Source: an uncultured Clostridia bacterium
GTDB lineage: Bacteria > Bacillota > Clostridia > TANB77 > CAG-508
DNA: 40,518 bases
Direction: 5' to 3'
Assembly: GCA_944386775.1 (NCBI GenBank)
Contig: CALXCJ010000006.1
Span: 1 to 40,518 of the forward strand
Shown here one piece after another: positions 1 through 9,758 of the stretch. Each line of letters starts with the position of its first letter. Position 1 is the first letter of the stretch. Position numbers and translations under genes: made by a program. The notes below the pieces were generated by a model. That model did no database searches. It saw only the letters and a list, made by a program, of their open reading frames with translations, and was not told the DNA's origin.

Positions 1-599
<599 letters not shown>

Positions 600-635
600 T
601 TAAACATTTTTTAAATTCCATCTTAAGTAATTTAT

Positions 636-790
636 TTTAAGTAATATTTTTTATCACTTCGGTTTAAGTAATATTTTATTATTTAATTTAAAATCATATT
701 TTTATCATTTAATTTAATGTAATATTTTACCACTTTATTTTAAATAATATTTTTATTACTTAATTTAAAGTAATATTTTTATCACTTAAA
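636..790. repeat. Degenerate AT-rich tandem repeat, ~26 bp x 6
   Basis: The unit resembles gtaatatttttatcacttaa and recurs at about 641, 668, 694, 719, 745 and 770. It fills the gap between the small membrane protein gene and dnaK. No gene is seen in this gap. Confidence 0.7.
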
Positions 791-806
791 ATTTTAGTTT
801 ATATAT

Positions 807-1151
807 TTAATAAATAAGATTAATAACAAAACTTGATAAGACCATTATGCCTGCTTGTATAAGTATACTTAATATAATAAATGAAATTCTAGAAGTATAT
901 TCACTTATTTTACTTAGAATAAATATTAATGCTAAACCTATTATAAAATATGTTCCAAATGTAAGTAAAAACATTATAAGTGAAATGAATCCTGTTGTTA
1001 GTGCTAGTTTTATTTCCATACCGATGGTATATATTAGTACATTTGCTAAATATTTCATTCCAGAATTTAGGCTTGAATATATTATATTAAATATTATTGC
1101 ATCTATAAATATGCTTAAAAGCATAATCAATACTCCACTAATTGCAAACAT
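807..1151 (-). CDS. Small hydrophobic membrane protein between grpE and dnaK
   Basis: A 114-residue, strongly hydrophobic protein with about three to four predicted membrane segments (around residues 3-25, 33-50, 55-80 and 88-112). I do not recognise the family. It is chosen over the overlapping plus-strand frame (847-1188) because it is co-directional with grpE and dnaK, starts 13 bases after the grpE stop, and has a strong AGAAGGGGAAT ribosome binding site before its ATG at 1151. Its place inside the heat-shock operon suggests co-expression under HrcA, perhaps with a membrane role under stress. That role is inference only. Confidence 0.6.
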   Translation of the reverse strand: MFAISGVLIMLLSIFIDAIIFNIIYSSLNSGMKYLANVLIYTIGMEIKLALTTGFISLIMFLLTFGTYFIIGLALIFILSKISEYTSRISFIILSILIQAGIMVLSSFVINLIY

Positions 1152-1164
1152 AAAAATTCCCCTT

Positions 1165-1713
1165 CTAATTTGCTACAACTACTATTGAATGTCTTATTAC
1201 TTTTGGTCCTATTTTATAGCCTTTTCTGTATTCTTGTACTATTTCTTTTTCTTTCTTTTCTGGATCTTGAATACTGCTTACTGCTTCGTGTAGTTCTGGG
1301 TCAAATGTTTCTCCTAGTGCTTTTATTTCTTCTACTCCTTTTGATTTTAAGGTATCTTGAAATTGTTTTAGTACAAGTTCTATTCCTTTTTTGTATTCTT
1401 CATCTTTTGTTTCTACTTTTGCTGCGTTTTCTAGGTTGTCTAGTATTGGTAGCATTACTTCTATTATGTCACTTAATATTGAATTGTATAAGTTTTCTCT
1501 TTCTTTTTGATTTCTTTTTTTTGAGTTTTCAAATTCTGCTAGAACTCTTTTGTATCTGTCTGTTATGTCGTCTAGTTCTGTTTTTATTTTATTTAGGTCT
1601 TCTTTTTCAGTGTTTTGTTTTTGGTTTTCTAGATTTTCTTTGTTTTCTAGCTTTTCTTGATTTTCTTCATTTTGATTATTTTCGTTATTTTTTTGTTTTG
1701 TGTTTTCTGACAT
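1165..1713 (-). CDS. grpE: GrpE, nucleotide exchange factor of DnaK
   Basis: 182 residues. The first ~45 are a low-complexity Asn/Glu/Lys/Gln segment, followed by the long coiled coil (LNKIKTELDDITDRYKRVLAEFENSKKR) and the C-terminal beta domain with FDPELHEAVSS and IRHSIVVVAN typical of GrpE. It releases ADP from DnaK. It lies between hrcA and dnaK as in most Bacillota. The ATG at 1713 is preceded by AAGAAGGT. Length is normal for the family. Confidence 0.96.
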   Translation of the reverse strand: MSENTKQKNNENNQNEENQEKLENKENLENQKQNTEKEDLNKIKTELDDITDRYKRVLAEFENSKKRNQKERENLYNSILSDIIEVMLPILDNLENAAKVETKDEEYKKGIELVLKQFQDTLKSKGVEEIKALGETFDPELHEAVSSIQDPEKKEKEIVQEYRKGYKIGPKVIRHSIVVVAN

Positions 1714-1838
1714 GGTTTACCTTCTTTCTTATTTATATTTTTTACTTATTATTTGATTATTGATTTATTAACTTAATTAGTTATTTGTAATTAGTTTTTT
1801 TGATTTTATAATCTTTTTATTTTATTTTGTTGGTTTTG

Positions 1839-1931
1839 CATATCTTTTTCTTTTAATTTTTCGATTTTGCATATCTTTTTCTTTTAACTTTTTGCTTTTA
1901 CATATCTTTTTCTTTTAATTTTTTGTTTATA
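1839..1931. repeat. 31-bp tandem repeat x3 overlapping the hrcA 3' end
   Basis: Copies start at 1839, 1870 and 1901, each beginning catatctttttcttttaa. The copy at 1901-1931 encodes the last HrcA residues (KLKEKDM); the other two lie downstream of the stop codon (1898-1900). The array therefore looks like duplication of the gene's 3' end. The period is not a multiple of three. Confidence 0.9.
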
Positions 1932-2908
1932 TATTTCATTACTGATATTACTTTTGAATAGTCCATTCTTTTAGGTCCTATTATTCCTATTGTTCCTAGG
2001 TCTTTGTCTCCTACTTTGTGTTTAAATGTTATTACACTAAAGTCTTTTAGTTCTTCTTTTTCGTTTTCGTCACCTATGTATACATTTATGTCTTTGGCAA
2101 ATCCTGAGTCTAATACATCTGCGACTAATTCTTTTTCGTCTATAATATTTATGAAATTTTTGGCAACTTCTAGGCTATTAAATTCTGGTAAGTCAAATGC
2201 TTTGTTTGCTCCTTCTAGATATATTTGCCTTTCTTCATTTATTGCTTTTTTTATTTGCTCTATTATTGGTTTTATTACTTTTACGCTGTATTTCATTTCG
2301 TTTATTAGGTATTTTTCAAGTGGTATGTCTATTATTTCTAGAGGCTTTCCTTTTAGTTTGTTATTGAACATGTAATTTATTGTTTCTACTTGCTTTTCTG
2401 TTATGTCTTCGTCAAATTTGATTATTGTTTCTTTTACAAGGCCAGCTGTTGTTAGTATTATTGCCATTAACATTCTTGGTCCTAAAAGTACAAATTTTAT
2501 TTCTTGTATTAACTGGTTATCTGCTCCTGGACCTATTGCTACAGTTGTGTAGTGTGTGATTTCAGATATTGTTGTTGTTGCAATTTTGGTTAAGTCTTCT
2601 ATTTCGTTTACTTTGGCTTCTAGTTTGTCACTTATGTATTTTATTTCTTCTAGGCTTATATTGTCATCTCTTAATAGTTCGTCTACATAGTATCTGTATC
2701 CTTTTTCTGATGGGATTCTTCCACTTGATGTGTGGGTTTTTTCTAGGTAGCCTGCTTTTTCTAGGTCTGCCATTTCATTTCTTATTGTTGCACTACTGTA
2801 GTTTAGTTCGTTTCGGTTTGTTAATGATGTAGAGCTTACAGGTTCTGCTGTGTTTACATATTCTTCTACTATTGCTTGCAATACCTTCTTTTTTCTATCA
2901 TTTAACAT
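1898..2908 (-). CDS. hrcA: HrcA, heat-shock repressor of CIRCE operons
   Basis: 336 residues. The N-terminal winged helix (LNDRKKKVLQAIVEEYVNTAEPVSS, then YSSATIRNEMADLEKAGYLEK with HTSSGRIPSEKGYRYYVD) is diagnostic of HrcA. It is followed by the GAF-like effector and dimerisation region and a C-terminal GIIGPKRMDYSKVISVMKYI motif. It represses its own operon through the CIRCE element immediately upstream. The start is ATG at 2908 with an AGAGGTGAGAA ribosome binding site. First gene of the operon, followed by grpE after ~185 bp that carry the 31-bp repeats. Confidence 0.97.
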   Translation of the reverse strand: MLNDRKKKVLQAIVEEYVNTAEPVSSTSLTNRNELNYSSATIRNEMADLEKAGYLEKTHTSSGRIPSEKGYRYYVDELLRDDNISLEEIKYISDKLEAKVNEIEDLTKIATTTISEITHYTTVAIGPGADNQLIQEIKFVLLGPRMLMAIILTTAGLVKETIIKFDEDITEKQVETINYMFNNKLKGKPLEIIDIPLEKYLINEMKYSVKVIKPIIEQIKKAINEERQIYLEGANKAFDLPEFNSLEVAKNFINIIDEKELVADVLDSGFAKDINVYIGDENEKEELKDFSVITFKHKVGDKDLGTIGIIGPKRMDYSKVISVMKYINKKLKEKDM

Positions 2909-2921
2909 TTTCTCACCTCTT

Positions 2922-2948
2922 TTAGCACTCGCTGGTTGCGATTGCTAA
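2922..2948 (-). promoter_or_regulatory. CIRCE operator (HrcA binding site)
   Basis: TTAGCACTC, then a 9-nt spacer, then GATTGCTAA. This is the 9-9-9 CIRCE inverted repeat with one mismatch in the right arm (consensus GAGTGCTAA). It lies between the promoter and the hrcA start codon, 13 bp from the ATG. Confidence 0.95.
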
Positions 2949-2957
2949 TCTTTATAT

Positions 2958-2986
2958 ATATTATATCTTTTTTTAGCAGTTGTCAA
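2958..2986 (-). promoter_or_regulatory. Sigma-A promoter of the hrcA operon
   Basis: On the minus strand, TTGACA (2986-2981) is followed by a 17-nt spacer and TAATAT (2963-2958). A TATAAT is also present with a 15-nt spacer (2965-2960). The CIRCE sits about 10 bp downstream, so HrcA would block initiation or clearance. Confidence 0.75.
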
Positions 2987-3086
2987 GGAGTTTTGCTAAA
3001 AAGTTTTGTGAATTTTTTGTGAATTGTGATTTCACTTTAGATCTTACAATAAAAAAATTAGACTAATTTTGACAAGAGCATTTACT

Positions 3087-3640
3087 TTAAATTCCAATAT
3101 CCTTCTGCCTCATAATTTGTGTTTGTATTTCTAAGCTTGCTTTTGGGAATACTGTATATCTTTGTCTTTCTCCTTTTCCGTTCCTTACAAACAGTCTAAT
3201 ATTTTTACTATCTATATCTTCTATTCTTATATTCGTTGCCTCTAAAATTCTCAGCCATGACCCATATATTATCATGAAAACTGTTTTATACATTTAATTA
3301 TCACAAGCATTAAAAAAGACATTAAGTTCTTCTTCACTTAATATCTTCGGTAATATTCTTTTCTTTCTATACTTTGGTAATGCTTGTGGTGATTTATCAG
3401 ATAATCTAATACTACATCATAGATAAATCTTATTACACCATTGTAGTGGTTTACACTTCGTTCTCTTACTCTTTTTACTTCTCTTAAGCATCTCAGTAAA
3501 AAGTAGCATAATTATTTTGTTGTTACTTGTTTCATCGGTTTTTCAAAAATTTTACTATTTCTTTTGGTTTTCTCAGATAACTGTCTTTTGTGTAATGAAA
3601 AAAGCTTCTCGTTTCCATATCTTCATGCTTTCTCATCATG
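3087..3640 (-). pseudogene. Decayed tyrosine recombinase/integrase
   Basis: The longest open piece (3087-3293, 68 codons) reads MIIYGSWLRILEATNIRIED and then IDSKNIRLFVRNGKGERQRY, the start of the catalytic domain of phage/IS-associated tyrosine recombinases. It contains the YGSxLRxxEA motif with the first catalytic Arg. Upstream on the same strand other frames contain RERSVNHYNGVIRFIYDVV, RKKRILPKILSEEELNVFFN and similar pieces separated by stops and frame changes. The C-terminal HxxR...Y part is missing. It is a remnant of a mobile element. Unlike the three CGG-split genes, its breaks are ordinary stops and indels, not CGG codons. Confidence 0.75.
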
Positions 3641-3717
3641 ACCATGTAAAAACATTTAGTTCATTTTATTTTCCATTTTAATTTTATACATTAAACTTCC
3701 AGAATTCTTTTTATTTT

Positions 3718-5022
3718 CTAATATAAAGCTGTACGAAAACCTCCACTATCATAATTACCTAAAATATTAGTATAATTTCGTGCAGAAGCAGGAATATTAA
3801 TACCAGTATTGCCGTAATAACCTCCTCTATTACTACATGGATTGCTAGCATTAGTTGTTTTTTCTAATGTAAATTCTCTTACATTCCCCGCTAGGTCATA
3901 TATTCCTAAAACACTATTTCTTTCAGTTGTACCCGTTGTTAATAATATATTTTTATTTATTTTTGAATAGCCTTTTGATGGTATAAAATTATATGTTGCT
4001 CCACTGTCTTCTGAATATTTTGCATTTACATTTATTATAGTAAATGTTGAATTTGAATAATTTCCCCAGTTTGTACTATCTGATTTTATTAATGATTCAT
4101 TTATTAAAATGCTTGTTCCGTCTTTTGTATATTCTCCCTTGCTCTCAATGTATTTTAATACTAAATCCCATTGAATTCCAAACATTAAACTACTTGTCTT
4201 TGTTTCTATTGACAAACTTTCAGATAATTTTTGAGCCTGACTGCATGTTACCCAATTATATACATATTTATTTTTTTGTATTACTGGGGTTTCATTTATT
4301 GGATGTTCTGTTAAAAAATCTGTTCCATAATTTCTATTTATTTCTTCCTTAATTCCTGTTTCATATCTTCCTATAAAAAATCCTTCATTTTTATATATAC
4401 TCTTTAACATTTTTTGTTTTAATTGTACATATTGATTAGAATCTAAACCACAACCATCATACCACTCATCTTTACCCACAGGTTCGCCTTTATTACTTGC
4501 ATCTCTATATCTTGATACATAATTTGCTAAATCACTATAGATTATATCACATTGTTCTTCATTAATATTATTTACATCTAAATCAACTCCAGCGTTTTGA
4601 TATATATCTAGTATTCTTGGAACTTCTATCCAAACCCATTCGTTTCCATTAACATCTATAATTACTAGTCCATCTTCTAATGTATTTTCTCCTTCTATCT
4701 GTGATACAGAACATTGAGGTGGTATATTTATTTCTGCTCCATTTTTATCCTTATAATTATATTCTTCAAGATGGGTAGCAGCTTCCATTTGCGCTAGTTT
4801 TTTTAATTCAATTTCTTTGGCTTCCTCTGTTTTTTCTTTGGCTTCACTTGCTTTTCTTAATACTCCATTTTCTCCTGTTAATGTTGCAATTGTTACTCCT
4901 GCAAGTATTAGCAAAACTATAATTGTTATAACTAAGGATATTAGTGTTATTCCCTTCGATTTCATTTGTTTTTCTTTGATTAATTTCTCATTAGTTTTTC
5001 GTAAATTGTTCTTTTTTAACAT
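3718..5022 (-). CDS. Prepilin-like secreted protein with FGE/C-type-lectin-like C-terminus
   Basis: 434 residues. After a charged leader, residues 22-45 read KGITLISLVITIIVLLILAG, a type IV prepilin-like peptide with a predicted cleavage after Gly24. Position +5 is Ser, not the usual Glu. A charged helix follows (~52-75). The rest resembles the formylglycine-generating-enzyme/C-type-lectin fold: WVWIEVPR near 130, GFFIGRYETG near 215, and a C-terminal IYDLAGNVREFTLE...RGGYY...SARNY...GGFRTALY. This fold is also used for variable proteins of diversity-generating retroelements, but no reverse transcriptase is visible here. The first ATG is preferred because AAGGAAG precedes it. Probably displayed on the cell surface or on a pilus; its ligand is unknown. 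Confidence 0.75.
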   Translation of the reverse strand: MLKKNNLRKTNEKLIKEKQMKSKGITLISLVITIIVLLILAGVTIATLTGENGVLRKASEAKEKTEEAKEIELKKLAQMEAATHLEEYNYKDKNGAEINIPPQCSVSQIEGENTLEDGLVIIDVNGNEWVWIEVPRILDIYQNAGVDLDVNNINEEQCDIIYSDLANYVSRYRDASNKGEPVGKDEWYDGCGLDSNQYVQLKQKMLKSIYKNEGFFIGRYETGIKEEINRNYGTDFLTEHPINETPVIQKNKYVYNWVTCSQAQKLSESLSIETKTSSLMFGIQWDLVLKYIESKGEYTKDGTSILINESLIKSDSTNWGNYSNSTFTIINVNAKYSEDSGATYNFIPSKGYSKINKNILLTTGTTERNSVLGIYDLAGNVREFTLEKTTNASNPCSNRGGYYGNTGINIPASARNYTNILGNYDSGGFRTALY

Positions 5023-5536
5023 TTGTTTCTTCCTTTCCTTCTTTGATATTTCTTTTTTTAAAATATCATATTCCGTACTTTTTGTCTATAATTTTTTATC
5101 ATTTTGAATATTTTTTATTATACTAGATATATATTTTTAAACTTGTGTTTTTATAATTAAGTTAAAAAATTAATGAAAAATCTAATCTATATAAATTATT
5201 GGAATTTTAAGCTTTTCTTTAACTTTTTTTTGATTTAAATTCTATTTTTTTCTTTATATTTTATACTCATTATTTATTGACTTTTTCCCGACATAATGCT
5301 ATATATTAATAATAATTAAAATATCATTAATTTTTTAACTTAATTATATTAATACACAATTATTAAATAAAAAAAATTTTTTCATTAATATCTTTAATTC
5401 TTAAGCTACACCGTTTATACTTATTTCTCCTAATAATATCTTTTACTTTATTTATATTATTAACATTTTTTCTCAATTTATTCTTATATTTTTCCGTATC
5501 TCTTCTTAGTTATAACTATTCCCTATAATAATGCAA
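5023..5536. other. Intergenic, AT-rich, no supported gene
   Basis: Between the prepilin-like gene and the operon terminator I see only AT-rich sequence with many stops. A 48-codon open stretch at 5363-5510 on the minus strand has no plausible start or family match. Confidence 0.5.
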
Positions 5537-5572
5537 CAAAAAAAGCCAAAATATATTTATTTCAGCCTTTTT
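5537..5572 (-). terminator. Rho-independent terminator after rplQ
   Basis: On the minus-strand transcript, AGGCUGAAAUA pairs (with G-U wobbles) to UAUUUUGGCUU across a 4-nt loop and is followed by a run of U. It lies ~40 nt after the rplQ stop, where the S10-spc-alpha operon would end. Confidence 0.6.
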
Positions 5573-5610
5573 ATTTATTCTATTTAATTCAAAACTTTTT
5601 AATTTACCAC

Positions 5611-6138
5611 TTAAATTAATTGCAATATAGCAACCTCTGCTCCGTCTCCTCTTCTTGGACCAGCTTTTACTATTCTTGTGTAACCACCAACATTTTTTCC
5701 TGCATATTTTGTTGCAATTTCGTTAAATAACATTGCTGGTACATCTATATTTTTACCATCACTGTCTTTTATTTTGTTTACTTTTCTCATTATTTTTCTT
5801 CTAGCATTTAATCTTGATGGCATATCTTTTTGTCTTTTTTCTGTAACTTCTTCTTTTACAACTTTTAAGTATTCTTTACCATTTTTGCTTTTTACTAGTT
5901 CTGTTTGTTTGTTACCTTTAGAATCTAGTTTAGCTTTGTTTATTTTTACTTCTACTTCTTCAAAGTTGTCTTTTTCTTTTATTGCTAAAGATATAAGACT
6001 ATCTACTATTGATTTTACTTCTTTTGCTCTTGCAAGTGTTGTTTCAACTTTACCATATACTATGCAGTCTGTTGTAAGTGATTTAAGCATTGCCATTCTT
6101 ATATCTGTTGTTCTTCCTAGCTTTCTATTTGTTGCCAC
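5611..6138 (-). CDS. rplQ: 50S ribosomal protein L17
   Basis: 175 residues. N-terminal KLGRTTDIRMAMLKSLTTDC and C-terminal GGYTRIVKAGPRRGDGAEVA are L17 signatures. Bacterial L17 is usually ~115-130 residues; here a Lys/Glu-rich insert of ~50 residues (about 60-108) lies between the two conserved halves. The start is GTG at 6138, preceded by GGAAGGTG. Last gene of the alpha part of the operon. Confidence 0.95.
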   Translation of the reverse strand: MATNRKLGRTTDIRMAMLKSLTTDCIVYGKVETTLARAKEVKSIVDSLISLAIKEKDNFEEVEVKINKAKLDSKGNKQTELVKSKNGKEYLKVVKEEVTEKRQKDMPSRLNARRKIMRKVNKIKDSDGKNIDVPAMLFNEIATKYAGKNVGGYTRIVKAGPRRGDGAEVAILQLI

Positions 6139-6225
6139 TTTATTTCACCTTCCTTTTAATTTTTCATCTTTTAAATTTGCTTTTTTTTAGCTTTTCATAA
6201 TTGTTTTTCTCAATTTATTTTTTTA

Positions 6226-7173
6226 TTATTCATCCTCTTGTGCAAAGTCTAAGCCTAGTGAATGTAGTTTAGCTGTAACTTCATCAAAAGATTTTTTACC
6301 TAAATTTCTAACTTTCATCATATCTGATTCAGATTTACTTATTAAGTCTTCTACAGTTGCAATTCCTGCTCTTTTTAAGCAATTGAATGATCTTACAGAT
6401 AATTCTAGTTCTTCTATAGACATTTCTAAGACTTTTTCTTTCTTAGATTCTTCTTTTTCAATCATAACTTGTGTATTTTTTGCAGCTTCTGATAGGTCTA
6501 TAAATAATTCTAGGTGACCTGTCATAACTTTTGCTGCTAAACTTAGAGCTTCATGTGCTTTTAAGCTTCCGTCTGTCCATACTTCTATTACTAATTTGTC
6601 ATAGTCTACCATTTGACCAACTCTTGTATTTTCTACTTGATAATTTACTTTTTTTACTGGTGTAAATATTGAGTCAATTGGTAATACTGATATGTCTTGG
6701 TTTGGTTTTTTGTTTTTTTCAGCTGAGTTATATCCTCTACCTTTTTCAGCTGTCATTTCCATATATAAACTTCCACCTTTTGCAACTTGTGCAATATGTA
6801 AATCTGGATTTAGTACTTCTACAGTTCCATCTGTTATGATGTCTCCTGCTTTTACTTCTCCTTCTCCTTTGAAGTCTATTCTTAGGATTTTTTCTTCTTC
6901 TCCTTCAGATTTTAACCTAACATTTTTTAAATTAACAATAATTTCTGGTACATCCTCTACAACATTTGGTATTGTAGAAAATTCATGCAATACTCCTTCA
7001 ATTTTTACACTTGTAATTGCAGAGCCAGGAAGCGATGAAAGTAATATTCTTCTTAAAGAATTTCCTATTGTTACTCCATATCCTCTTTCTAATGGTTCAC
7101 ATACAAATTTAGCATAATTTTTTACGTCGTCTACCTCTAAACATTCAATATTTGGCTTTTCAAATTCTATCAT
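6226..7173 (-). CDS. rpoA: RNA polymerase alpha subunit
   Basis: 315 residues. The N-terminal domain contains [23 protein letters not shown], the alpha dimerisation motif, and [11 protein letters not shown]. The C-terminal DNA-binding domain has [20 protein letters not shown] and [11 protein letters not shown], the helix-hairpin-helix that contacts UP elements and activators. The ATG at 7173 follows a GGGAGG site. It sits between rpsD and rplQ, the standard position. Confidence 0.98.
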   Translation of the reverse strand: MIEFEKPNIECLEVDDVKNYAKFVCEPLERGYGVTIGNSLRRILLSSLPGSAITSVKIEGVLHEFSTIPNVVEDVPEIIVNLKNVRLKSEGEEEKILRIDFKGEGEVKAGDIITDGTVEVLNPDLHIAQVAKGGSLYMEMTAEKGRGYNSAEKNKKPNQDISVLPIDSIFTPVKKVNYQVENTRVGQMVDYDKLVIEVWTDGSLKAHEALSLAAKVMTGHLELFIDLSEAAKNTQVMIEKEESKKEKVLEMSIEELELSVRSFNCLKRAGIATVEDLISKSESDMMKVRNLGKKSFDEVTAKLHSLGLDFAQEDE

Positions 7174-7272
7174 TTTTACCTCCCAATTTGAGATATAATC
7201 TCAATATTTTTTAAAACTTTTTCAGCTTCCATAAATAAACTTTTAAAGTTTTTGATAAAACCCTTACACTCT

Positions 7273-7330
7273 GAGTATAACACTACTATTACGAGTATAA
7301 CACTACTATTTTGAGTAAAGCTCTACTATT
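7273..7330. repeat. 20-bp tandem repeat x3 overlapping the rpsD stop
   Basis: Units beginning gagta at 7273, 7293 and 7313. The 7313 copy is within rpsD and encodes the last residues (ELYSK); the 7293 copy spans the stop codon (7306-7308) and the 7273 copy lies downstream. As at hrcA, the coding 3' end seems to have been duplicated outward. Confidence 0.85.
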
Positions 7331-7932
7331 AAATGTTCTTCTATTGGTAAATCTATATCTTCTCTTGCAGCAAGTCTTAATACTTTTCCAGATAGTTTTT
7401 CTGCATCTTTTTCAAGCCAAGCTGGAACTGGTCTTGATGCATTTTCTTCAACATTTAATTTGATTGTAGCATTATCTTTTTTATTTTCTCTTACTGTAAT
7501 TATATCTCCTGGTTTTACTAAGTAAGATGGTATATCTACTTTTTTACCATTAACTTCAAATTGTCCGTGATTTACAAATTGTCTTGCTTGTGCTCTTGAT
7601 TGCCCAAATCCTAATCTATAAACAACATTGTCTAATCTACTTTCTAATAATTGTAATAGGTTATCACCTGTTACTCCTTTTATGTTTGAAGCCATTTCAA
7701 AATATTTTCTGAATTGTTTTTCTCCAACTCCATAATATGATTTTGTTTTTTGTTTTTCTCTTAACTGTGTTCCGTATTCAGAAAGTTTTGCTCTTTTTTG
7801 TCCATGATCGCCTGGTGCATAGTTTCTTCTTGATATACTACATTTATCTGAATAGCATCTTGAACCTTTTAAGAACAATTTTTGTCCTTCTCTACGGCAT
7901 ATACGACATTGCTCATCTTTATATCTAGCCAT
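7306..7932 (-). CDS. rpsD: 30S ribosomal protein S4 (zinc type)
   Basis: 208 residues from [16 protein letters not shown]. Cys 9, 12, 26 and 31 form the zinc-binding C+ type site. The S4 RNA-binding domain is seen at [20 protein letters not shown]. The frame stays open 23 codons further upstream, but the ATG at 7932 has an AAAGGAGAAATAAA site and is the family start. S4 nucleates 16S assembly and in many bacteria is an operon autoregulator. Confidence 0.97.
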   Translation of the reverse strand: MARYKDEQCRICRREGQKLFLKGSRCYSDKCSISRRNYAPGDHGQKRAKLSEYGTQLREKQKTKSYYGVGEKQFRKYFEMASNIKGVTGDNLLQLLESRLDNVVYRLGFGQSRAQARQFVNHGQFEVNGKKVDIPSYLVKPGDIITVRENKKDNATIKLNVEENASRPVPAWLEKDAEKLSGKVLRLAAREDIDLPIEEHLIVELYSK

Positions 7933-8091
7933 TTTATTTCTCCTTTCTTTTCTAATGACTTTGGATTTAAAACTTTTACTTTTTTGCTTTTTGCTTTTCA
8001 CTTTTCATTTTTTGTTTAGAATAAAGTTTTAGTACTTTAAACTTTTATGAATTTAGTTTTGGTTCATTTTTTGAGTTAATTTTGTTTTATT

Positions 8092-8490
8092 TTACACTCT
8101 TCTTCTTTTTGGTGGTCTACATCCATTGTGTGGTATTGGTGTTACGTCTTTTATAGCACTTATTTCTAGACCTGCTGTTTGTAATGCTCTTATTGCAGCT
8201 TCTCTACCAGCTCCTGGTCCTTTTACAAATACTTCTACTGTTTTTAGACCATGTTCCATTGCAGCTTTTGCAGCTGTTTCTGCTACTTGTCCTGCAACAA
8301 ATGGTGTACTTTTTCTTGAACCTTTGTATCCTAGTTCTCCAGCACTTCCCCAAGATATTGCATTTCCTTGAGTATCTGTTATTGTAACTATTGTGTTGTT
8401 GAAACTAGAGTGTATATGTGCTTGACCTTTGTCAATGTTTTTTCTATTTCTTCTAGCTACTGGTTTTCTAGCTTGTGTTTTATTAGCCAT
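8092..8490 (-). CDS. rpsK: 30S ribosomal protein S11
   Basis: 132 residues. [20 protein letters not shown] and the C-terminal [18 protein letters not shown] are S11 signatures. It binds the 16S platform next to the mRNA exit channel. The ATG at 8490 has a GGAGGGAAT site. It follows rpsM as usual. Confidence 0.98.
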   Translation of the reverse strand: MANKTQARKPVARRNRKNIDKGQAHIHSSFNNTIVTITDTQGNAISWGSAGELGYKGSRKSTPFVAGQVAETAAKAAMEHGLKTVEVFVKGPGAGREAAIRALQTAGLEISAIKDVTPIPHNGCRPPKRRRV

Positions 8491-8630
8491 TTTTAATTAT
8501 TCCCTCCTTGTTTGGAAATTTTTTTATTGCTTTCTTATTTTTTGATTTTAATTTTTAGTTTGAATATTTTTTATTTACAATTCTATTCTTTAGTTTGATT
8601 CTAATTTTTTTATATTGAATTTAAGTTTTA

Positions 8631-8999
8631 TTATTTTTTGCTTTTGCTTACTAGTTTTCTTGGACCTTTTCTTGTTCTAGCATTTGTTTTTGTTCTTTGT
8701 CCTCTTACTGGTAGACCTCTTCTATGTCTTAGTCCTCTATAGCAACCAATTTCTGTTAGTCTCTTTATATTAAGAGCTACTTCTCTTCTTAAATCGCCTT
8801 CTACTTTGTATGATTCGTCGATTATTTTTCTGATTGCGTTTTCTTCTTCTGCTGTTAGGTCTTTTACTCTAGTGTCTGGATTTACTCCAGCTTTTTCTAA
8901 GATTTTTCTAGAACTTGTTACTCCTATTCCATAGATATATGTAAGTCCTATTTCTACTCTTTTTTCTTTAGGCAAATCTACTCCTGCGATACGAGCCAT
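8631..8999 (-). CDS. rpsM: 30S ribosomal protein S13
   Basis: 122 residues from [21 protein letters not shown], with the C-terminal [20 protein letters not shown] tail that contacts the P-site and 23S. An upstream in-frame ATG (9017) would overlap the GGAGGTG ribosome binding site, so the ATG at 8999 is chosen. The gap to rpmJ (9000-9177) holds a perfect 14-bp palindrome, cacaaatatttgtg, at 9061-9074. Confidence 0.97.
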   Translation of the reverse strand: MARIAGVDLPKEKRVEIGLTYIYGIGVTSSRKILEKAGVNPDTRVKDLTAEEENAIRKIIDESYKVEGDLRREVALNIKRLTEIGCYRGLRHRRGLPVRGQRTKTNARTRKGPRKLVSKSKK

Positions 9000-9177
9000 A
9001 TTTTTTTGCACCTCCAAATTTTTTTCTTTTTGTTGTTTTAAAATTTTCTAAAGTGAAATGCACAAATATTTGTGGTCTTTAGATTTTTAAAACATATATA
9101 TAAACACAAATTTGATATAGAAATCTTTTAGATTCCACAGCCGCTACCTCATTTGTGCTATAAGCTTTTTTATTTAA

Positions 9178-9291
9178 TTAACCTTGTCTTTGTTTGTGTT
9201 TAGGGTTTTCACATATAACTCTAATAACACCTTTTCTTTTTATTACTTTGCATTTGTCACACATTTTTTTTACTGATGGTCTTACTTTCAT
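9178..9291 (-). CDS. rpmJ: 50S ribosomal protein L36 (zinc type)
   Basis: 37 residues, [20 protein letters not shown] then [17 protein letters not shown]. The CxxC...C...H set is the L36 zinc site. AAGGAGGTGCATAAA precedes the ATG at 9291. It lies between infA and rpsM as in other Bacillota. Confidence 0.97.
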   Translation of the reverse strand: MKVRPSVKKMCDKCKVIKRKGVIRVICENPKHKQRQG

Positions 9292-9451
9292 TTTATGCAC
9301 CTCCTTGAAATTCAGAAATTAACTTTTTAGTATTTTTTTGTGATTGAATTGAATAGCTAAACTATAAATTATTTTCTGGTTTTATTTTATTTAGATGGGT
9401 TAATTTTAAACTTTTTTATTTGAATTATTTGTTTAGATTATTTTATTTAAA

Positions 9452-9670
9452 TTATTTTGCTCTCCAAGTTATACGACCACGTGTTAGGTCATATGGCGAA
9501 AGTTCTACTTTTACTTTGTCTCCTGGTAATATTTTAATGTAATTCATTCTAAGTTTTCCTGAAATATGTGCTAAAATTTGATGCCCATTTTCAAGTTCTA
9601 CTTTAAAATTTGTATTTGGTAGTGCTTCTACTACCGTTCCTTCTACTTCAATGACGTCTTCCTTTGCCAT
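9452..9670 (-). CDS. infA: Translation initiation factor IF-1
   Basis: 72 residues from [20 protein letters not shown], a single S1/OB-fold domain ending [17 protein letters not shown]-1 occupies the A site during initiation. The ATG at 9670 has AGGAGGGGATAAA in front; the 18-codon upstream extension of the frame includes that site and is not used. Confidence 0.97.
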   Translation of the reverse strand: MAKEDVIEVEGTVVEALPNTNFKVELENGHQILAHISGKLRMNYIKILPGDKVKVELSPYDLTRGRITWRAK

Positions 9671-9758
9671 TTTATCCCCTCCTATAAAGAGCTTTTTTAT
9701 ATATTTTTTTGCACAATTTGGCAATTGTGCATAATAACTATTACAGTATACAACATAA

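Noticed and set aside
847..1188. Plus-strand 113-codon frame overlapping the minus-strand membrane protein
   Set aside because: Opposite to the operon and without a ribosome binding site as strong as that of the minus-strand gene; likely a shadow of the hydrophobic codons.
3087..3640. Integrase remnant as another CGG frameshift gene
   Set aside because: Its breaks are at ordinary stops and indels, no CGG is in frame at them, and the C-terminal catalytic part is lost; this is true decay.
5363..5510. 48-codon open stretch on the minus strand that contains an in-frame CGG
   Set aside because: No start codon with a binding site and no family match, so it is not counted for or against the CGG hypothesis.
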